Of a stretch of DNA of 64,000 bases, positions 59,714 through 64,000 are shown piece after piece. This DNA is from an uncultured Flavobacteriaceae bacterium (lineage in GTDB: Bacteria; Bacteroidota; Bacteroidia; Flavobacteriales; Flavobacteriaceae), in contig CAKZOO010000041.1 of assembly GCA_937136455.1 (NCBI GenBank), positions 1-64,000 on the forward strand, read 5' to 3'. A model generated the notes under the pieces. That model saw nothing but the letters and a program-made list of their open reading frames with translations, was not told the DNA's origin and made no database searches. Made by a program: the position numbers and the translations under genes. The first letter of the stretch is position 1. Every line of letters begins with the position of its first letter.

Positions 59714-59997
59714 TAAATGTGAATAGTATGCTCAGTACTGGCAAACATGATTTTGAAATACATAACAATCTCTTCCCCTTTAAATTAGGGGAGGAGGTTA
59801 TTTGCACTGAGGTTCCAAATGTATATTCAACATTTCTAACTGTCGGTAAGAGTTATGAAATTGGCTACGATTCCCATTACTATCTAGGTATAATGGATCA
59901 CACAAGTAAAACTCTGGGTGTAAATTTTAGAAACCCAAAATACTTTGTAAGAAAAAATAAATTGTCCAACTTACTGTGGAGAGGTTTGGATGAGTAA
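59710..59997 (+). CDS. A-like family small protein
   Basis: 95 residues from GTG 59710. FKLGEEVICTEVPNVYSTFLTVGKSYEI is a clear family core after a 20-residue extension; KNKLSNLLWRGLDE end with GGAGAGG for the next gene. Confidence 0.65.
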   Translation: MINVNSMLSTGKHDFEIHNNLFPFKLGEEVICTEVPNVYSTFLTVGKSYEIGYDSHYYLGIMDHTSKTLGVNFRNPKYFVRKNKLSNLLWRGLDE

Positions 59998-60697
59998 AGT
60001 TTGTACTAAGTGTGGAAAGAGTTTTCCGGGAACTTCAGAATATTTTTTCAGATGTAAGTCTAAATCTACAGGACTTAGACCTGATTGTAAATCTTGTGTC
60101 AAAAGTAGACGGAAAAAGTATTATACTAAAACCAGAGATAAACACCTAAAGAAGATGAGAGAGTGGTATGAGTATTACAAAGAAAACGGATTGAAGAGGG
60201 ACAATGTTACTCCAGAAGAAATACAGGAGATTGAAAACAGGAAGAGGTTAAGGAAGAAGAAGGATTCTAAGAAAACTGACGCTCAAAGACGGCACGAGAT
60301 AAACAATGATACTCTAAAAGGATTTATCCTTAAACTAAAAAAGTACACTAATACCGCATGGAGAAGGAATTATTCAAAAAATACTTTATCTCATAAATAC
60401 CTTTGTTGCGATCATTTTCAATTTAAAAAACACTTGATTAAAACATTTGAAGATCGATACTCGGTAAAATGGAGAGACGATTTTAGAAAATTTTTGCACA
60501 TAGATCACATAATCCCGTTGTCTAAAGCTTCCAGTAGGGAAGAAGCAATAGAATTAACACATTATAAAAATACACAATTTTTATACAGTAAAGATAATAA
60601 TATAAAGTTCGATAAAACAGATTTTAAAAACATAACAAGTAAGAACCTTATTGACAGATTGGATAGTGAAGGTGTAGAATATGAAAGACTCAATTAA
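59990..60697 (+). CDS. HNH homing endonuclease
   Basis: 235 residues. Zinc pair CTKCGK/CKSCVK (5-8, 34-37), basic coiled region, HNH core HIDHIIPLSKASSREEAIELTHYKNTQFLYSKDN (about 165-200). Overlaps both neighbours. Confidence 0.85.
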   Translation: MSKVCTKCGKSFPGTSEYFFRCKSKSTGLRPDCKSCVKSRRKKYYTKTRDKHLKKMREWYEYYKENGLKRDNVTPEEIQEIENRKRLRKKKDSKKTDAQRRHEINNDTLKGFILKLKKYTNTAWRRNYSKNTLSHKYLCCDHFQFKKHLIKTFEDRYSVKWRDDFRKFLHIDHIIPLSKASSREEAIELTHYKNTQFLYSKDNNIKFDKTDFKNITSKNLIDRLDSEGVEYERLN

Positions 60698-61256
60698 TTC
60701 GTTACAAGATAACTCTATTTGTTTAGAAACAAGAACCATCTTTTTCTTTGAAGAGATAACTTCAGAAAGTATGCAGAGATTCATAAAAAACCTACACATT
60801 TTGGATAATTACAAGGAGGGGGATATCAATATTAAAATGTCTTCTGAAGGTGGGTGTGTTGCTTCAGGATTTGCAATGTATGATGCAATCAAGGCTTGTG
60901 AGAGCGATGTTAATATTTACGGATATTCAGAAATAGCGTCAATGGCTACTGTAGTGTTTCAGGCAGGAAATAAAAGAATCCTAATGCCTAATAGCTATAT
61001 GTTACTTCATTGGGGAGATCAGACAATCTCAGGTCATCCAAAAAGTAACGAAAACTGGCTGAAACTTTATAAGGATTTGGATGACAGGTGTAATAAAATT
61101 TACTTAGAGAAAATTAATAACCGACAAAAAGAAAAGAAGAAAAAGCAGATACAGGTTCAGGAACTAGAGAAAATGTTAGATTTTGATACCGTAATTCTAC
61201 CTAAAAAAGTTGTCTCCCTAGGTCTAGCTGACCTAATTCTGGAAGATTCCTATTGA
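60681..61256 (+). CDS. ClpP-like serine protease
   Basis: 191 residues. IKMSSEGGCVASGFAMYDAI (about 53-72) and the serine motif IASMATVVFQAG (Ser about 88), then MLLHWG (His about 110), fit the ClpP/crotonase protease fold. Phage ClpP-like proteins usually mature the capsid, but this gene is far from the capsid block and in the replication arm, so another target, or a modulation of host Clp, is possible. Confidence 0.8.
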   Translation: MKDSINSLQDNSICLETRTIFFFEEITSESMQRFIKNLHILDNYKEGDINIKMSSEGGCVASGFAMYDAIKACESDVNIYGYSEIASMATVVFQAGNKRILMPNSYMLLHWGDQTISGHPKSNENWLKLYKDLDDRCNKIYLEKINNRQKEKKKKQIQVQELEKMLDFDTVILPKKVVSLGLADLILEDSY

Positions 61257-61294
61257 GCTACCTAGCACTTTCTGTAATTATTTTAAAAATTCTC

Positions 61295-61323
61295 TTGCTA
61301 GTTGTCTGGAAGTATGGTAAAAT
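61295..61323 (+). promoter_or_regulatory. sigma70-type promoter
   Basis: TTGCTA, 17-base spacer, TGG-TAAAAT. Confidence 0.7.
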
Positions 61324-61378
61324 AGTACTTAGGCTAAGGCTACCCGACTTCGCTAAGAGGTTTATTCGGTGGCGATTT

Positions 61379-61414
61379 ATGAATATATTGTGGAGATTTC
61401 TGGGAGGTTTTTAG
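61379..61414 (+). CDS. 11-residue leader peptide overlapping the next start
   Basis: ATG 61379 encodes MNILWRFLGGF and stops at TAG, which shares a base with the next GTG (TAGTG). Suggests translation of the leader governs the next gene. Confidence 0.35.
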   Translation: MNILWRFLGGF

Positions 61415-61959
61415 TGAAGTTTAAAATTGGAGACAGGATTTATCTAAAAAGTTCCGATATGTACCCTATCGGTTTTGATGAAAAGAAAGACAAGATAATT
61501 GTTTATAGAAGGTTTACTGACGGTTATGAGTGTTTTTGGGAAAGTAATTATAGTAAGCACTTCTTTCCTTTTCAATCGGTTGTTGGGCATGAGGACGAGG
61601 GAGACGCAGAAGTGTCCTCTGGTGGCTCTCTCCGTTACAACACTGGGAAGCCTCAGTTTTCCCACCTGTCCCCAGATTTCATTATGGAAATGGCTAATCT
61701 TATGACTAAATCCGCAGAAAAATATAGTAGACAGAATTGGTTAAGGAAACAAGATATCAGAACCGCAGCAGACAGTTTATTTCGACACTACTCCGCTTTT
61801 ATGTCAGGTCAAGATAATGATGAAGGAGGTAGCGAAATGAGTCACCTACTTCATATTGCAGTAAATGCTATGATTATGTGGGAAAATTATAGGATGTACG
61901 GGAAGGAAGTTGATAATAGATTCTATAAAACAATAAAGGAGTTGATGGGTGAAAATTAA
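61414..61959 (+). CDS. A family domain fused to dATP/dGTP pyrophosphohydrolase (DUF5664)
   Basis: 181 residues from GTG 61414 behind GGGAGG (longer starts lack a site). Residues 1-50 are an A family domain (KFKIGDRIYLKSSDMYPIGF). From about residue 70, SLRYNTGKPQFSHLSPDFI...AEKYSRQNWLR and the later SHLLHIAVNAMIMWENYR fit the DUF5664 dATP/dGTP diphosphohydrolase domain. The usual C-terminal signature of the family is replaced by the enzyme. It would adjust dNTP pools. Confidence 0.75.
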   Translation: MKFKIGDRIYLKSSDMYPIGFDEKKDKIIVYRRFTDGYECFWESNYSKHFFPFQSVVGHEDEGDAEVSSGGSLRYNTGKPQFSHLSPDFIMEMANLMTKSAEKYSRQNWLRKQDIRTAADSLFRHYSAFMSGQDNDEGGSEMSHLLHIAVNAMIMWENYRMYGKEVDNRFYKTIKELMGEN

Positions 61960-62677
61960 TGTTGATGGACATGATGTTTTTATAGATGAAGAAGATTATG
62001 AATTAGTAAGTAAATACAAATGGTACACAGTAGAATGTGTCAATACTAGATATGTTTACGCTAACATAAGAAATAAAAACCATGAGGTTACAACAATTAA
62101 AATGCACAGACTTATAACCAACTGTCCTAGTAAATTGGTAGTTGACCACATTGATGGTAATGGATTGGATAATAGAAAAGGTAATTTAAGAGTTTGTAAA
62201 CAAATAATAAATTGTTGGAATAAAGATGTAAACTACAAACCCAATTACAGAAGTGATATTGGTAAGTATTATTCCCGTATAAGAATAAATGAAAAGGTTA
62301 TATCTTTAGGGTATTGCAGTACTAAGACTGAGGCTATAAAAAGATTTAACCTAGCTCATAATATAAGAAGAGATTTTTGCTTATTAAAAATAACTGCATG
62401 TGAGGCTAACCGAAGAATACACTTCTTAAAAGAACAGTACCAAAAAAACACACCTAAATTTGTAGATTATTTCCATGTTGTACAAAATGTGATTTATGAT
62501 AAGAGAAAATTAAGAGACTGTTATATTGATTATGGTTTAAAACCTAAGAAAAGTAAAGTAACTAAAAAAGACAAGGATTTTATAAAAAAATCTGAACTTA
62601 AACAAGTTGACTTAGCTAAAAAATTTAATATTTCCCCACAATATGTAAACGATATTAGAAAAGGAAGGATAAAATGA
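61949..62677 (+). CDS. HNH homing endonuclease with HTH
   Basis: 242 residues from GTG 61949. AP2/HNH-type start (DEEDYELVSKYKWYT), core MHRLIT...VVDHIDGNGLDNRKGNLRVC (about 50-90), a YYSRIRINEKVISLGYCSTKTEAI DNA-binding repeat, and a C-terminal HTH (VDLAKKFNISPQYVNDI). Overlaps the fusion gene. Confidence 0.88.
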   Translation: MKINVDGHDVFIDEEDYELVSKYKWYTVECVNTRYVYANIRNKNHEVTTIKMHRLITNCPSKLVVDHIDGNGLDNRKGNLRVCKQIINCWNKDVNYKPNYRSDIGKYYSRIRINEKVISLGYCSTKTEAIKRFNLAHNIRRDFCLLKITACEANRRIHFLKEQYQKNTPKFVDYFHVVQNVIYDKRKLRDCYIDYGLKPKKSKVTKKDKDFIKKSELKQVDLAKKFNISPQYVNDIRKGRIK

Positions 62678-62868
62678 AATACCTAATCCTAACTACACTA
62701 CTCCTCACCTCTTGCGGAGGAGCACGTATAGTAAAATATACCCCAGAAAAACCTAAAATCCAAACTCGACAAGAAAAAATGATCGAATGTATGGAAATTC
62801 TCAGAAGGCTTGCTTTTACTGAAGATTTTATTGGGAAAACTTGTCAAGAAATATTTAGGAAAATCTAA
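62674..62868 (+). CDS. small lipoprotein
   Basis: 64 residues; signal with lipobox LLTSC (Cys about 14), then a basic helical part. ATGA overlap. May be an o-spanin or exclusion lipoprotein. Confidence 0.6.
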   Translation: MKYLILTTLLLTSCGGARIVKYTPEKPKIQTRQEKMIECMEILRRLAFTEDFIGKTCQEIFRKI

Positions 62869-63092
62869 TGGAACCGAAAGTTGGCGAAATTTATAGTTGG
62901 TCTTCAGAGAATAATGACAATTATTGCGTTTATTATATTGTTAAAGCTTCTCGTTTCGACGAACGTAAATACATTAAGGTGTTGGAAAGTTCTTATGTTT
63001 CTTTAAACAAAGAACCCTTCCTATACACTGTAGGAACTTGTTCAAAAAATATAACACCTAACCTAAATAAATTATTATTTATAGGAGAATAA
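62868..63092 (+). CDS. A family small protein
   Basis: 74 residues. EPKVGEIYSWSSE; ITPNLNKLLFIGE with ATAGGAGAA for the next gene. Confidence 0.72.
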   Translation: MEPKVGEIYSWSSENNDNYCVYYIVKASRFDERKYIKVLESSYVSLNKEPFLYTVGTCSKNITPNLNKLLFIGE

Positions 63093-63093
63093 A

Positions 63094-63420
63094 ATGAAAA
63101 AAGAACTTAAATTTACAGAACTATCCGCAGGTTCTAACTATGAGCGTGTGAGTGACGGTAAGATTTTTAAAAAGATTGGTGAGAGATTCCTGTGTGCTTC
63201 TGAGGGTGAAACTTTTAAGGAGACAGATCAGATCAGCCTATCTGACAGATTTGTAAAAACACACAAGCAAGCAAATGATTCTCTTATGGACATTTTCCAC
63301 ACTTGGAAAAGTGGCGACATCTCTGAAAAGCAGGCTGCACACGACAGACTTCTACTTGGATTTATCACAAGAATCGAAAGCTTGGAGAGTAAAATTAAGG
63401 AGTTAGAAAGTGACTCCTAA
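63094..63420 (+). CDS. small protein, unknown
   Basis: 108 residues. Beta N-terminus (SDGKIFKKIGERFLCASEGE), helical C-terminus with a short coiled coil. Not recognised. Confidence 0.55.
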   Translation: MKKELKFTELSAGSNYERVSDGKIFKKIGERFLCASEGETFKETDQISLSDRFVKTHKQANDSLMDIFHTWKSGDISEKQAAHDRLLLGFITRIESLESKIKELESDS

Positions 63421-63640
63421 GGTTGGGGAAACTTGGATATTGTGCGATTATTATGGAATTGTTACAATAAAAGTCGTCGATCTAATTGAGGGAGTAGTTA
63501 AGTTCTTAAAACATAAAAACGATACAGACGATTGGTGTGGAACTCACTGGTTCTCTCCCGATAGAACTATTTCGGGAAGAATTCCTGTTGCTGTAAATAT
63601 TTCTTCCAACCTAAGCAGATTAGTATTCATAGGAGAATAA
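63410..63640 (+). CDS. A family small protein
   Basis: 76 residues from GTG 63410. TPKVGETWILCDYYG; ISSNLSRLVFIGE with ATAGGAGAA, the dUTPase ribosome site. Confidence 0.72.
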   Translation: MTPKVGETWILCDYYGIVTIKVVDLIEGVVKFLKHKNDTDDWCGTHWFSPDRTISGRIPVAVNISSNLSRLVFIGE

Positions 63641-64000
63641 ATGAAATTACCAATTAAACTAACTCCAGAAGCAAAAAAGCCTGAACAAGCTAACGCCCAC
63701 GACGCAGGTTTGGATTTATTTGCCAGCAAAAGAACTAAAATAGGTAACATCCTAACTTATGACACTGGGGTTTCTGTAGCAATTCCTGAAGGTCACGTTG
63801 GGCTACTCTTTCCTAGATCGTCTATTTGTAAATATGATCTAGAATTATGTAACTCTGTGGGGGTGATCGATTCTGGATACAGAGGGACTATCCAAGCTAA
63901 ATTTCGAGAACTAGTTCCAAACGACTTCACCAAAAAACCTAAGATTTACAATTTGGGAGACAAAATTTGTCAACTGGTAATTGTTCCTATTAGTTCGGTC
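63641..64000 (+). CDS. dut: dUTP pyrophosphatase (C-terminus off the window)
   Basis: First 120 residues. Motif I AGLDLFA (about 23), II PRSSI (about 65), III GVIDSGYRGTIQ (about 82), IV NLGDKICQLVI (about 107); motif V is beyond the edge. Makes dUMP for ThyX and keeps uracil out of DNA. Confidence 0.92.
   Translation, partial: MKLPIKLTPEAKKPEQANAHDAGLDLFASKRTKIGNILTYDTGVSVAIPEGHVGLLFPRSSICKYDLELCNSVGVIDSGYRGTIQAKFRELVPNDFTKKPKIYNLGDKICQLVIVPISSV

Noticed and set aside
62930..62945. TTATATTGTTAA match inside the 62868 gene
   Set aside because: Within a coding frame and not in front of any leftward gene.
1..64000. tRNA genes, integrase, lysogeny repressor, insertion sequences
   Set aside because: Looked for cloverleaf-like sequence and typical motifs by eye and saw none; a tRNAscan run would be needed to exclude a tRNA.

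Overview
The window is part of the genome of a large, AT-rich, double-stranded DNA tailed phage. It carries a terminase/portal/scaffold/capsid block, phage-type replication and nucleotide-metabolism genes, tightly packed genes with 4-nt start/stop overlaps, and many homing endonucleases. Two or more lipobox-type lipoproteins and sigma70-like promoters point to a Gram-negative host; the host cannot be named from the sequence. No tRNA, CRISPR or integrase was seen, which fits a lytic life style.

Layout. (1) 1-9.5 kb, leftward: fibre-like and other virion proteins, a holin-like protein and a truncated HNH gene at the edge. (2) 9.55-9.79 kb: control region with a leftward late-type element, two 54-bp direct repeats and a rightward promoter. 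(3) 9.8-13.7 kb: a rightward island of small membrane, lipoprotein and Zn-finger genes, ending in a GIY-YIG endonuclease, set inside the leftward late region. (4) 13.7-22.9 kb, leftward: major capsid gene (split by a group I intron that encodes an HNH protein), a small virion protein, scaffold, portal, terminase large and probable small subunit, lysis-like small proteins. (5) 23-26.2 kb, rightward: small genes, mostly paralogous. (6) 26.2-27.35 kb: about 1.2 kb without a convincing gene, full of perfect inverted repeats, with a late-type element at its right end pointing into it. (7) 27.35-28.4 kb: three small leftward genes, two with a clear promoter. (8) 28.7-64 kb, rightward: the replication and metabolism arm, with thyX, class II ribonucleotide reductase, two MazG-like pyrophosphohydrolases, dUTPase, MoxR-type ATPase plus VWA protein, RecB/Cas4-like nuclease, ERF annealing protein, primase-helicase, family B DNA polymerase, DnaQ-like exonuclease and ClpP-like protease.

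The most striking feature is a family of about 30-40 small paralogous genes spread from 11.3 to 63.6 kb. Most begin with a K-[VI]-G-D motif (SH3-like barrel suspected) and end in a short C-terminal signature of the type NLxKLLYLGE. A second set has a CGxY core but a similar C-terminal signature. The codons for the final L-G-E contain the Shine-Dalgarno sequence of the next gene, so these genes sit as translational-coupling links between the core replication genes. One member is fused to a dATP/dGTP pyrophosphohydrolase domain.

Two promoter classes stand out. One is TTGAC-N(16-17)-TGGTAAAAT (extended -10 sigma70 type), found some twenty times, mostly on the right arm. The other is a leftward element TTAACAATATA upstream of the structural operons. 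Two right-arm promoters are followed directly by intrinsic terminators, suggesting leader RNAs. Gene functions were assigned from recognisable motifs only; no database search was possible.
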